NCBI GenBank assembly: GCA_014860005.1
Contig: JACZKP010000099.1
Span: 1 to 34,426, forward strand
Reading direction: 5' to 3'
DNA from: Verrucomicrobiota bacterium
GTDB lineage: Bacteria > Verrucomicrobiota > Verrucomicrobiae > Limisphaerales > UBA11358
Length of the DNA: 34,426 nucleotides
Below the pieces are notes generated by a model. That model was not told the origin of the DNA. It saw only the letters and a program-made list of their open reading frames with translations, and ran no database searches. This document shows, piece after piece, positions 26,769 to 34,426 of the stretch. Both the position numbers and the translations under genes were made by a program. How positions within the stretch are numbered: position 1 is the stretch's first letter; every line of letters begins with the position of its first letter.

Positions 26769-28769
26769 ATGGTTATGCGACGATGCTTGGTTTTCTTTGT
26801 CTGCGCTTACTGCGTCTTCTCGGTCAATTCCAAAGCCGACTTGTTCCCAGATGCACACTGGGAAACTCGCACTCCCGACGAGGCAGGATTGTCACGCGAG
26901 AAACTCGACGCGCTCAAGGAACTGGTCGGCGGGCGCGGTTGCGTGGTGCGGCATGGTTACATGGTTTATTCGTGGGGTGATCAGACCAGGAGTTCGGATG
27001 TGGCGTCGGCGTTCAAGCCGGTGCTGTCCACGTTGTTGCTGATGGCCGTGCAGGACGGCCTGCTGAACAGCGTGGATGAACTGGTCGCTGACTTTGAGCC
27101 GAGGCTCAAATCACTCAACAACGGCAAGGACGCTTCCATCACTTGGCGGCATCTGGCGTCGCAAACTTCCGGCTACGGTTTGGCTGAGCCGTCGGGCGCC
27201 GCTTACTCCTACAACGACTTCGCGCTCGCGCTGTATTACGACACGCTCACGCGCAAGGTTTTCAAAACCAACGGCACCGAAGTCCTGAGAGAGCGCCTGG
27301 CGGAACCGCTCCAGTTTGAAGACGCATTTACGTTCAACGCCTTTCGGCGGCCCGATCGAGACGGACGGCTGGCGCTGTCGGTGCGCGATTTTGCGCGCAT
27401 CGGATTGCTTTATCTGCGCGGCGGGCAGTGGCGGGATCATCAACTAATCCAGCCTGAGTTCATCCAGATGGCCATCAACAGTCCGATTCCTGCCGGGACA
27501 CCTCTCACCAGCGGGCGTGAGGCGGACATGTTGCCCGGTCAACATTCGATTGGCGGTACGCGCAACATCACGCGCGTCGGACCGGGCTATTACAGTTTTA
27601 ACTGGTGGCTCAACCGGACGAACAAGGCCGGCCAGCGGCTCTACGTGGATGCGCCGCCAGACACTTATGTCGCCAGCGGTCACGGCGGCAAACGCGCGCT
27701 CTGGATTTTTCCGAGCTTGGACTTGATCGTGAGTTGGAACGACTCGCCGATTGACGACCACGACCAATCGCCCGGCGATCCGAATTCAAAGTGCAACCAA
27801 GCCGCGCGGCTCATGGCGGAAGCCGCGTCCGGTCTCCATGCACGTTCGCGGCTGACGAAATTGTCCATCCAGGACGGCCAATGGCATTTCAATGACACGA
27901 TCACTTATCGCGGCAGCCGGGCCGAGGGTTTGCTCATGAACGTGCGCATGGTGAACGCGGTGTTTGAGGATGCAAAGCGGCCAGAGTTTGACGCCGAAGC
28001 CAACGCCGACGAATTCATCGCCCGGATTCCTGGTTACGTAACCAGTGGCGTCCGCGCGTTCACGCTGAATCTTCAGGGCGGCATGCCTGGTTATGAGGGC
28101 GCAGTGAATTCCGCTTTCAATCCCGACGGCTCATTGCGCGAGGCTTACCTCAAGCGCGTTGGTCGCGTTGTGGAAGCCTGTGACCAGGCCGGGGCTGCCG
28201 TGATCCTCGGCTGTTTCTATCAGCGGCAGGACCAGGCGCTGCGCGATGCGGACGCGGTACGGGCAGGCGTGAGCAACGTGGTGAGCTGGATTACGAACCG
28301 CGGCTTCGCGCACGTGGCGCTGGAGATCGCGAATGAGTTTGACCACGGCGGTTTTGACCATCGTTTGTTGAAAACGGCGGAAGGTCAGGTGGAATTGATT
28401 CAACTGGCGAAGCAACTTGCGCCTGAACTGCTCGTCGCCACGAGCGGCTTGGGGCACGGCCGCATTCCGGATCGCGTTGCGGAGGTCAGCGATTTCATCC
28501 TGATCCACTTTAACGGCACGCCGCTGGACAAGATCCCCGAACGCGTCGCGGCGTTGAAGAAATTCAACAAGCCGGTTGTCTGCAACGAGGATGATAAGTC
28601 AGGCGCGGACGGCGCGGCGGCGGCGCGGTTGAGCGTGGCCAACGGTGCGTCCTGGGGATTGATGCTCCAGCGATTGAATCAACATTTTCCGTTCACGTTT
28701 AACGGCGCGGCGGATGATTCGCTCATTTACCGCACCCTGAACGAACTCACGACGCAAGCGGCTCGATGA
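26769..28769 (+). CDS. Exported serine hydrolase (beta-lactamase fold) fused to a GH5-like domain
   Basis: This 666-residue protein has a signal peptide (MRRCLVFFVCAYCVFSVNSK). The first part is a class C beta-lactamase/serine hydrolase: SAFK at 80-83 (S-x-x-K), YSYNDFALAL as the Tyr/Asn motif region, and SGHGGK near 303-308 in place of KTG. From about 375 a second domain resembles a TIM-barrel glycosidase of the GH5 type, with EIANEFDHGG (Asn522-Glu523, candidate acid/base) and VVCNEDD (Glu607, candidate nucleophile). I chose ATG 26769 (or 26775) because the signal peptide starts there. The fusion may trim and hydrolyse the same cell-wall or polysaccharide substrate. Substrates are unknown. 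Confidence 0.7.
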   Translation: MVMRRCLVFFVCAYCVFSVNSKADLFPDAHWETRTPDEAGLSREKLDALKELVGGRGCVVRHGYMVYSWGDQTRSSDVASAFKPVLSTLLLMAVQDGLLNSVDELVADFEPRLKSLNNGKDASITWRHLASQTSGYGLAEPSGAAYSYNDFALALYYDTLTRKVFKTNGTEVLRERLAEPLQFEDAFTFNAFRRPDRDGRLALSVRDFARIGLLYLRGGQWRDHQLIQPEFIQMAINSPIPAGTPLTSGREADMLPGQHSIGGTRNITRVGPGYYSFNWWLNRTNKAGQRLYVDAPPDTYVASGHGGKRALWIFPSLDLIVSWNDSPIDDHDQSPGDPNSKCNQAARLMAEAASGLHARSRLTKLSIQDGQWHFNDTITYRGSRAEGLLMNVRMVNAVFEDAKRPEFDAEANADEFIARIPGYVTSGVRAFTLNLQGGMPGYEGAVNSAFNPDGSLREAYLKRVGRVVEACDQAGAAVILGCFYQRQDQALRDADAVRAGVSNVVSWITNRGFAHVALEIANEFDHGGFDHRLLKTAEGQVELIQLAKQLAPELLVATSGLGHGRIPDRVAEVSDFILIHFNGTPLDKIPERVAALKKFNKPVVCNEDDKSGADGAAAARLSVANGASWGLMLQRLNQHFPFTFNGAADDSLIYRTLNELTTQAAR

Positions 28770-28819
28770 ACGGCATGGGCCGGTTGGCCCGGCAGACCTG
28801 CTTGCTCAGGTTCAAAACT

Positions 28820-29923
28820 TCATTGCGCCCGCGCCCGCCAGAACATTGTTCCACTTGAAGGCAAGGGTAGGGACACGACTTGCGGGTCATTCGTCAGCGT
28901 TATGGAAAGCACCGTCTGCCAGGTCGGGGCGGCAGCATTGGTTGCTTCCTGGATTTGATGCAGTCGGCCTACGTCGCCGCTGACGGTAAGGAGGAGGTTT
29001 GTTGTCCCCGGCAGCAGAGATAATTGCGGTCGTCGCGGCAGGACGACGGCGGATGGATCGTCACTGAAGTCCGGGATGCCGTCGTGGTCGCTGTCATTCA
29101 GATCATCAATCGAGAGTTCCCAACCGTAATAATCCTCCTCGCCTGTGCTGGGATCGCCGTCGTTGAATTCGACAGCGCCGTAGTAATTTGTCCTGAGCGA
29201 CAAGTCCCGATAGAACTGCGTAGGCTCGTACAAGTCTAGCGTTTGGGGAGTAGCATTGGTCAGAAACGCGGTCTCGAGAGTCAGTTCATTGAAACGGTCG
29301 GTAGTGGATTTGGTAAAGGCGACCGGGCCTTGCAGTGTGTTGGCTGGGTTGCCGGTTTGCGTCAGATCGAGGCGGCCGGAAACCGTGTTTGACCCGGGCG
29401 TGTAAGAAAGCACTCCCGTGTATTCCAACACTTCGAACGTGTGGCGAAAATTGCCCAGGTCGCCGTAGGTGCTGTCCACCAACCGGAGCACGCAAGTTCC
29501 CGCGCTCGATCCGGCTGGGCGACTCCAGTTCGCGGTAATCGTCCCACTGCCGACTGCGGTCGTGTACTGGCCGGCAGACGTGCCGCTGATGCCTTGGGAG
29601 ACTTCATAGGAATCGTCAAAGCCGTTTCCATTCGCGTCCTGAAAGTCCGGCAGGTTCAGGAGAAGTGTCCCCGTGATCGGAAACCCGCTAAAATCGAGCG
29701 AGAAACTGCTGCGATGAGTGTGGGAAGCATACCACGGCGCCAATTCCCCATTCAGCGCGCCGGAAATGGTGGTCAGATCCAGGGTTTCATCAAACGAACC
29801 GGTGCCTTGGTGGAAACGCAGCGACCAGCAAAACAGGGTTGCGTGTGCGGATTGCGCTGCTTGCATGGTGGCTGTGAGCACGAGCAGGAACGCCATTAGG
29901 AGAATAGCCGTGATCGTTTTCAT
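28820..29923 (-). CDS. Secreted protein with Ca-binding-type Asp repeats
   Basis: The 367-residue protein starts at ATG 29923 with a clear signal peptide (MKTITAILLMAFLLVLTATM, cleavage near AAQSAHA). Two Asp-rich segments, DANGNGFDDSYE and DLNDSDHDGIPDFSDDPS, resemble thrombospondin type 3 or dockerin-like calcium loops. The rest is Thr/Ser-rich beta sequence ending in a small domain (GRLHQIQEATNAAAPTWQTV), as in many verrucomicrobial exported proteins. The gene is convergent with the serine hydrolase gene. The function is unknown; a structural or adhesive role is a guess. Confidence 0.7.
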   Translation of the reverse strand: MKTITAILLMAFLLVLTATMQAAQSAHATLFCWSLRFHQGTGSFDETLDLTTISGALNGELAPWYASHTHRSSFSLDFSGFPITGTLLLNLPDFQDANGNGFDDSYEVSQGISGTSAGQYTTAVGSGTITANWSRPAGSSAGTCVLRLVDSTYGDLGNFRHTFEVLEYTGVLSYTPGSNTVSGRLDLTQTGNPANTLQGPVAFTKSTTDRFNELTLETAFLTNATPQTLDLYEPTQFYRDLSLRTNYYGAVEFNDGDPSTGEEDYYGWELSIDDLNDSDHDGIPDFSDDPSAVVLPRRPQLSLLPGTTNLLLTVSGDVGRLHQIQEATNAAAPTWQTVLSITLTNDPQVVSLPLPSSGTMFWRARAQ

Positions 29924-30125
29924 GAACTTGTCCCCGGTGGATTGGAGCATCAGGCGCGAACTGGAGAGTAGTTTTGAACCCATGCGGTCATTCCACTTGG
30001 AAGCCAATTCGCGGTCAAGCGGGAACTCAGATCGGTCAAACGCTGCGAAAAGCTCCCCGGCCAAAGTCGTAGAACCTGCGCGTTCGGTAAACCACTCACC
30101 AAACTACTGCCGGTGCTTTTAGGGG

Positions 30126-30152
30126 AGGGAGTGCCAGCAATGGCACTTCCCT
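30126..30152. repeat. Hairpin downstream of lipoprotein gene
   Basis: AGGGAGTGCCA and TGGCACTTCCCT pair with one bulged base across a GCAA tetraloop. It lies 10 nt beyond the stop of the lipoprotein gene on the minus strand and could end its transcript or protect its 3' end. No T-tract follows on that strand. The remaining sequence between 29924 and 30125 shows no gene. Confidence 0.45.
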
Positions 30153-30162
30153 ACCCGAGAGT

Positions 30163-30630
30163 TCATTTTTCACTATTCAGTCGTGGATACCTGAACACAG
30201 GATTACCATCGCGAAGGACAATCAGTCCTGAATCGGAAAACTTACCTTGCCGATACTTGAAAAAGAACAAAGAGCCACCTCCACCATCAAGCGTAGCCTC
30301 AATCTCCTTGGGCACCGATGTCAAAAAGCTGTGGTCTGAGTAATGCTTTCTCATTGTCTCAATGTATTTAACCAACTCCTCCGTGTCTTGTTTTCGCTTT
30401 TCCACGCCTTCCAAAAGGCTCCACATCTCCTGCTCCTGCAACTGAAGCGCAAACTCACTGAAGTCAAGCGGGGCAGGCCCGAGCACGCGATAAAACTTCG
30501 CCTCGGCCGGATGTTTCCTACGAAACAGGGCCGCTTCATCGGGTTTAGGTTTCATGGTCTCACAGCTGACCAATCCGACTAGCGCAAACATGCAAACTGC
30601 CCTGCAAACAAAGTTGTCCTTGTGATTCAT
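30163..30630 (-). CDS. Small lipoprotein, paralogue 1
   Basis: The 155-residue protein starts at ATG 30630 with a lipobox (ALVGLVSCET), so Cys24 would be lipidated. PDEAALFRRKHPAEAKFY follows. The middle is predicted helical and the end has LDGGGGSLFFFKYRQGKFSD and SGLIVLRDGNPVFRYP. The upstream neighbour at 30719-31171 shares DEAALFR(R/H)K(H/Y)P, a GVxKRKxxxEEL segment, a glycine turn followed by LF/YLYxYR, and SGLL/VILR. The family is unknown to me. Both may be anchored in the outer or inner membrane as small accessory proteins. Confidence 0.7.
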   Translation of the reverse strand: MNHKDNFVCRAVCMFALVGLVSCETMKPKPDEAALFRRKHPAEAKFYRVLGPAPLDFSEFALQLQEQEMWSLLEGVEKRKQDTEELVKYIETMRKHYSDHSFLTSVPKEIEATLDGGGGSLFFFKYRQGKFSDSGLIVLRDGNPVFRYPRLNSEK

Positions 30631-30718
30631 CGTAAAATATTTCGGGTTTGCTGTTTTGAAAGTCACGGAGCCACCCCGGTCATGATATTGTTCCGCTCAT
30701 GTGTCCAGTCCATCAGCG

Positions 30719-31171
30719 TCATTCTTGGCTTGTCTGCGGCCCGCCGTACACGATTTTGCCGGCGCGAAGAATCAAGAGTCCCGAAATGTTGGCGTTGGTT
30801 CTGCGGTATTCATACAGGTACAGCACCCCGCCTTCGGCGAGCACTCTCTCCATGTCTTGATCTCGCGGCAGTAGATTAGGGTTCAATGAAACTCCTTTCA
30901 CTCGATCAAGGTATCGCGTCAGTTCCTCGACATTGGCTTTCCGTTTTGCCACGCCGTCCAAGAATCCCATTGTGCGTTGACGAAGGACATTAAATTCATC
31001 ATTCACAAATTCCCGCGCAACAGGTTGAAGATCGTAGTAATGCGCGCTCGAAGGATATTTGTGGCGAAATAGCGCCGCCTCATCATGATATAGCCTCCCA
31101 CTTTCACAGCCAGCCACTAGAACCATTGCCATACCGAAAGGAATTGAACGTAAGAATGCGTAAGGTTTCAT
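30719..31171 (-). CDS. Small lipoprotein, paralogue 2
   Basis: The 150-residue protein has a signal peptide ending in the lipobox MVLVAGCESG (Cys22). YHDEAALFRHKYPSSAHYYD, FLDGVAKRKANVEELTRYLD and GGVLYLYEYRRTNANISGLL make it a clear homologue of the protein at 30163-30630, about 90 nt downstream on the same strand. They are a tandem duplicate pair, possibly co-transcribed. No enzymatic motif is visible. The basic and acidic helices suggest protein-protein contact. Confidence 0.7.
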   Translation of the reverse strand: MKPYAFLRSIPFGMAMVLVAGCESGRLYHDEAALFRHKYPSSAHYYDLQPVAREFVNDEFNVLRQRTMGFLDGVAKRKANVEELTRYLDRVKGVSLNPNLLPRDQDMERVLAEGGVLYLYEYRRTNANISGLLILRAGKIVYGGPQTSQE

Positions 31172-31239
31172 AAGGCCTTAAACCGGTCAGAATAATTTTG
31201 ACCCCATCATTTTGACGTATTTCCCCGGGTCTCGTCCAC

Positions 31240-32526
31240 TCAGTTCCCGCCCGCCCACTTCGGCGGGTGTTTCAGCCGATACAACATCTCCCCCGCCTTG
31301 GGGACAAGCAACACGCCCTCGTCCTCACGGTTCGCAAAGTCGGCGGCGCGGATGGAGTGCGGATCGCGGTAGCCGAGGTTGATTCTTTCGCACGTGGCGC
31401 GCAGGACTTGCGACGCGAGCGTCACCTGTGCACGACATTGCTCCACACCGTTGTCGAATTTGCCAAGGCCGCGCACATGCGTCGAATGGGCCAGCACACC
31501 CCACGGAACATCTTTGAACTTGTTCCACTGTTTCAGGAAATAATCGCGACAGTGATAGCCGACGGTTTCGATGTGCGATCCGTGACTGACGCAAATCTCG
31601 CTCAAGTGCGGCGCGTAAATAATGAGTTCGCCCCCGTCCGCCAGCACGGGTTCGAGCTTGTACATGCACTTGCCTGCCGTCCAAAGCTCGTCATACATCG
31701 CCGGTGCGCAGGAGAGAATCGTGTGAAACGGCCGATCCTTGTAAACGATGTGGATCTTTGCCGAGAGATCGCTGGCGGCATCCCACGCGGCTTCGGGCGT
31801 GCCCGCGAAAACTCCGGCGAGGTCCTTGTTCGGCGACACCACCATGGCCAGGCAAAGCTTGTCCACCTTCACCATCGCGCCGGCGCGATCCACCACGCGG
31901 CGCACGGGCGTCCATTTCGTGCCGATGATCATCGGATTGGTGACCACCGCGCCGAGCCAGTGGAAGAAATTGAGGATCTGTGGTCCGCCCACGCCCGGGA
32001 AAAGATATTTGTTGCCGCCGGAGAAGCCCACGACTTCATGCGGAAACACCGGTCCGATGATGATCACTTGATCATAATCAAACACGAGCTTGTTGACCTC
32101 CACCGGCACATCCAGGGCAAACAACCCCTCGCTCAACTTGCTGATCTCATCGGCCGTGAGGATGCCGACTTGTTTCAGCGCCGCCGGATCATTCCAGGCA
32201 TGATTGAAGAAATTGACCCGGCGATAAGTTGCGCGCCGTTCGGCTTCGGTGATTTCCAGGCGCTGGCAAATCGCCGTCTCGCTCATCGGCTGGTGCGTGC
32301 CCAGCGCGATGAGCACGTCGAGATTCTTCGTCGTGTGGCCGATCTGTTCGTGCAGCGTTTTGAACAGCAGTCCTACCGGTGCCGTGCGGGTGCCGTCGGG
32401 CACGATGAGCAACACCCGTTTGCCGCGATAGCCTTCCGTCGGGCAGGCTTGCGCCACCACCGCCGCAACCTGTGCTTCCGAAACGCTGCCGTTGGCAGGG
32501 GCAACTTGTGAAAATGTCTCACGCAC
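31240..32526 (-). CDS. LarA-family (DUF2088) nickel-pincer racemase/epimerase
   Basis: This 428-residue protein matches LarA: VPDGTRTAP near 42-50, ALGTHQPMS near 74-82, HEVVGFSGGNKYLFPGVGG near 163-181 and NFFHWLG near 186-192. His163, Lys173 and His189 have the same spacing as the catalytic and cofactor-binding His174, Lys184 and His200 of lactobacillar LarA, and His109 fits His108. Members racemise or epimerise 2-hydroxy acids using a nickel-pincer nucleotide made by LarB, LarC and LarE, none of which is in this window. The true substrate is open. It is divergent from the aldo/keto reductase gene, with 104 nt between starts. Confidence 0.85.
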   Translation of the reverse strand: MRETFSQVAPANGSVSEAQVAAVVAQACPTEGYRGKRVLLIVPDGTRTAPVGLLFKTLHEQIGHTTKNLDVLIALGTHQPMSETAICQRLEITEAERRATYRRVNFFNHAWNDPAALKQVGILTADEISKLSEGLFALDVPVEVNKLVFDYDQVIIIGPVFPHEVVGFSGGNKYLFPGVGGPQILNFFHWLGAVVTNPMIIGTKWTPVRRVVDRAGAMVKVDKLCLAMVVSPNKDLAGVFAGTPEAAWDAASDLSAKIHIVYKDRPFHTILSCAPAMYDELWTAGKCMYKLEPVLADGGELIIYAPHLSEICVSHGSHIETVGYHCRDYFLKQWNKFKDVPWGVLAHSTHVRGLGKFDNGVEQCRAQVTLASQVLRATCERINLGYRDPHSIRAADFANREDEGVLLVPKAGEMLYRLKHPPKWAGGN

Positions 32527-32630
32527 GAATGGAGTTTATCCTCACGATCCGAGGAAAATCCAACCTGTATTTCGGCCGGGCCTTTTCCGCCCATTGTCAT
32601 TCGTTGCGGATCGCGCTAGTCTCGGATTCG

Positions 32631-33575
32631 ATGAAAACGAGAACTTTGGGAAATTCAGACCTCGCCATCACACCGGTCGGATTCGGCGCGTGGGCGATTG
32701 GGGGCGACTGGCAATTTGGCTGGGGAACTCAGGACGAAGTGGATTCCGTCGCTGCCATCCATCGCGCGCTGGAGCGGGGCATGAACTGGATTGATACCGC
32801 GGCTGTCTATGGACTGGGCCATTCCGAGGAGGTCGTGGCCCGCGCCTTGCGCGAATGGAAAGGTGCGCGGCCCTATGTGTTCACCAAGTGTGGAATGCTT
32901 TGGGACGACCAGGGGCGCATCAGTTACTCCTTGCGGGCGGAATCCGTCCGTCGCGAATGTGAGGCCAGCCTGCGCCGCCTCCAGGCCGGGGTGATTGACC
33001 TCTATCAGATCCACTGGACGGCGGATGAATTGAGCGAAACGCTCGAAGGCTGGCAGGCGCTGGTCGCCCTGCAAAAGGAAGGCAAGGTGCGGTGGATCGG
33101 GGTGTCCAACGCCACGGTGGAAGAAATGCAGCAACTCCAAGCCATCGCGCCGGTCACGTCGCTCCAGCCACCGTATTCCCTGCTACGTCGCGACGTGGAA
33201 GCGGCGCAATTCCCGTGGTGCCAGCGCGAGGGTGTGGGCGTGATTGTGTATTCGCCAATGGGTTCCGGTCTGCTCACTGGCGCCATGTCGCGCGAGCGAA
33301 TTGCCGCGTTGCCCAAAAGCGACTGGCGGACAAAGAATCAGGAGTTTCAAGAACCTAAATTGACGGAGAATCTCAAAGTGGCGGAACGGTTGCGAACCGT
33401 TGGGGCGCGTCATGGCCGTTCACCGGGCGAAGCGGCCATCGCCTGGACGCTGAATCATCCGGCGGTGACGGGCGCAATTGTCGGCGCCCGCAGCGCGCAG
33501 CAGGTGGATGGCATTATCGGGGCGATGGATTTCCGACTCACCCCCGAAGAAATCGCGGAAGTCGAGACACGTTAA
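32631..33575 (+). CDS. Aldo/keto reductase
   Basis: The 314-residue protein has the standard catalytic tetrad: Asp55 (WIDTAAVYG), Tyr60, Lys86 (VFTKCG) and His128 (YQIHWT). The NADPH-site region AIVGARSAQQVDGIIGAM is near its end. It would reduce aldehydes or ketones, possibly sugars. The family is broad, so the substrate is open. ATG 32631 was chosen because similarity starts there (MKTRTLGNSDLAITPVGFG). The divergent promoter region shared with the LarA-like gene may couple their expression. Confidence 0.9.
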   Translation: MKTRTLGNSDLAITPVGFGAWAIGGDWQFGWGTQDEVDSVAAIHRALERGMNWIDTAAVYGLGHSEEVVARALREWKGARPYVFTKCGMLWDDQGRISYSLRAESVRRECEASLRRLQAGVIDLYQIHWTADELSETLEGWQALVALQKEGKVRWIGVSNATVEEMQQLQAIAPVTSLQPPYSLLRRDVEAAQFPWCQREGVGVIVYSPMGSGLLTGAMSRERIAALPKSDWRTKNQEFQEPKLTENLKVAERLRTVGARHGRSPGEAAIAWTLNHPAVTGAIVGARSAQQVDGIIGAMDFRLTPEEIAEVETR

Positions 33576-33645
33576 GTTGCGTTCCGAAGGTTGGGAACGG
33601 GATTTGAATCTCCTCACTCCGCAATAGAACGCGGAGGCACGATTC

Positions 33646-34426
33646 CTATTCCACTGTCACCAGCACACACCGAAACCCACGATGGCTGAAGCGCCGCGTG
33701 TCGTTGCCGCGCACGCGATGCGAAACCGCCAGCGCCTCCTCCGTGCCGCTCTCCCAGGATGCGCCCATCAGCCAGCGTGAACTGGGATCGTCCACCGGGC
33801 CGTCGGCGCAGAATTCCCACACGTTGCCGCCAAGGTCGTAAAGCCCGGAGGCGTTCGGCTTGAAACTGCCTACGGGCGCGGTGCCCACGAAGCCGTCATC
33901 AAGGGTGCTGATGACCGCGCGCCGGGTCACGCTGCGTCGCAACTCTGCGCCCGCGTAGTTACCCGCACCGGCGGGCGGCGGCCACTGGTTTCCCCAAGGA
34001 TACAGCGCCGGGCCCGCGACGCGCAGCCACTCGGCCATCGTCGGCAGCCGGTAATGTTGATTGGTGGTGAGCAGACCCTGCTGCCGCTCCGTGTGCGTCA
34101 ACCATTCGCAGAACGCCTCCGCGTCGCGCCAGGTCACGCCCACGACCGGGTGCGCCGGGGACTGGGCGAAGTCGGGATTGCGCCAGGAAGCCTCACTCTG
34201 CCGCCATTGATTGTTCTTGCCCAAAGTCATCATCGTCACGCCGGTGTCGTAACCGGTTTCGCGCACGAACACTTCAAAATCCTGCACGCGCGTTTCCCAA
34301 ATCGAGAACTGCCCAGGAAACCCAGCAATGGAAATAAACCTCATGCCGAGGCCGTTTTGCCACACCTCACCCGCAAGCAGTCCGGCGGTGGGCGAATCCG
34401 CCGCAGCGGGTGTGCTCTTCGATTTG
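33646..34426 (-). CDS. C-terminal SUMF1/FGE-like domain of a protein running off the window
   Basis: The frame is open from the window's right edge. A Ser/Ala/Pro linker (SKSTPAAADSPTAGLLAGE) leads into a formylglycine-generating-enzyme-like domain: GMRFISIAGFPGQFSIWET, VGVTWRDAEAFCEWLT, YRLPTMAEWLRVAG, NASGLYDLGGNVWEFCADG and SHRGFRCVLV. The domain is common as a C-terminal module in verrucomicrobial and planctomycetal kinases and other proteins, where it need not activate sulfatases. The active-site Cys pair of true FGE is not evident. A GTG at 34365 could start the domain alone, but the linker argues for a longer protein. Confidence 0.75.
   Translation of the reverse strand, partial: KSKSTPAAADSPTAGLLAGEVWQNGLGMRFISIAGFPGQFSIWETRVQDFEVFVRETGYDTGVTMMTLGKNNQWRQSEASWRNPDFAQSPAHPVVGVTWRDAEAFCEWLTHTERQQGLLTTNQHYRLPTMAEWLRVAGPALYPWGNQWPPPAGAGNYAGAELRRSVTRRAVISTLDDGFVGTAPVGSFKPNASGLYDLGGNVWEFCADGPVDDPSSRWLMGASWESGTEEALAVSHRVRGNDTRRFSHRGFRCVLVTVE

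Noticed and set aside
31186..31216. Repeat ATTTTGAC ... ATTTTGAC before the LarA-like gene
   Set aside because: It resembles scars seen near IS200-type elements, but it is too short and isolated to assign.
31267..32511. Plus-strand frame of 414 codons
   Set aside because: It is antisense to the LarA-like gene and has no sensible protein features.
33591..33640. Short inverted repeats between the two convergent genes as a terminator
   Set aside because: Stems of about 6 bp without T-tracts are not convincing.

Overview
The window looks like chromosomal DNA of a Verrucomicrobiota bacterium (Pedosphaera/Limisphaerales-like). This is an inference from gene content: a G-type pseudopilin with an H-x9-DG C-terminal motif, MauE/DoxX-like membrane proteins beside Cys-rich exported peptides, a GxxExxY gene, tandem PIG-V-like mannosyltransferases, and palindromic repeats that read through coding frames as GTGVPPV / GRDAHAT. 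No rRNA, tRNA, CRISPR array or integrase/transposase gene was seen.

Region 1 (1-6838, almost all on the minus strand) is an accessory array hanging off the 3' end of a class I fumarase alpha-subunit gene. Downstream of the fumarase lie a PIN toxin plus small partner protein (and a HigA-like short ORF), a copy of the last codons of the fumarase gene, a second diverged PIN plus partner pair, another copy of the fumarase tail, then a 35-codon ORF, a DUF4062/STAND NTPase with TPR-like C-terminus and an AbiEii-like nucleotidyltransferase. Each cargo begins 10-12 nt after a fumarase stop codon. The tails are about 87-90% identical while the two PIN toxins are only about 52% identical, which suggests repeated insertion of toxin/defence cassettes at one gene end.

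Region 2 (6839-8645) is a graveyard: an IS-end-like remnant, the 3' part of a secreted surface protein, a strong terminator and the 3' end of a GH13 amylase.

Region 3 (8646-19674, plus strand) holds a GtrA-like flippase and two diverged copies of a compact, translationally coupled module: MauE-like CxC membrane protein, exported protein of about 400 residues with a C-terminal membrane anchor, and a small exported Cys-rich protein. A remnant of the GtrA tail precedes the second copy. The first Cys-rich gene has an in-frame amber codon. Two PIG-V-like mannosyltransferases, a pseudopilin and a membrane-bound sulfatase/LtaS-type protein follow. Together they look like an envelope glycan and surface-protein locus; the role of the MauE/Cys-rich module is unknown to me and is the best candidate for an undescribed system.

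Region 4 (19944-26697) is the glutamate synthase pair gltB and gltD, split by a GxxExxY gene lying between imperfect inverted repeats of about 40 bp. Region 5 (26769-34426) has an exported serine hydrolase fused to a GH5-like domain, a secreted protein with Ca-binding-type repeats, two paralogous lipoproteins, a LarA family protein divergent from an aldo/keto reductase, and the C-terminal sulfatase-modifying-factor (SUMF1/FGE-like) domain of a protein running off the window. Protein families were assigned from motif recognition only; no search was run.
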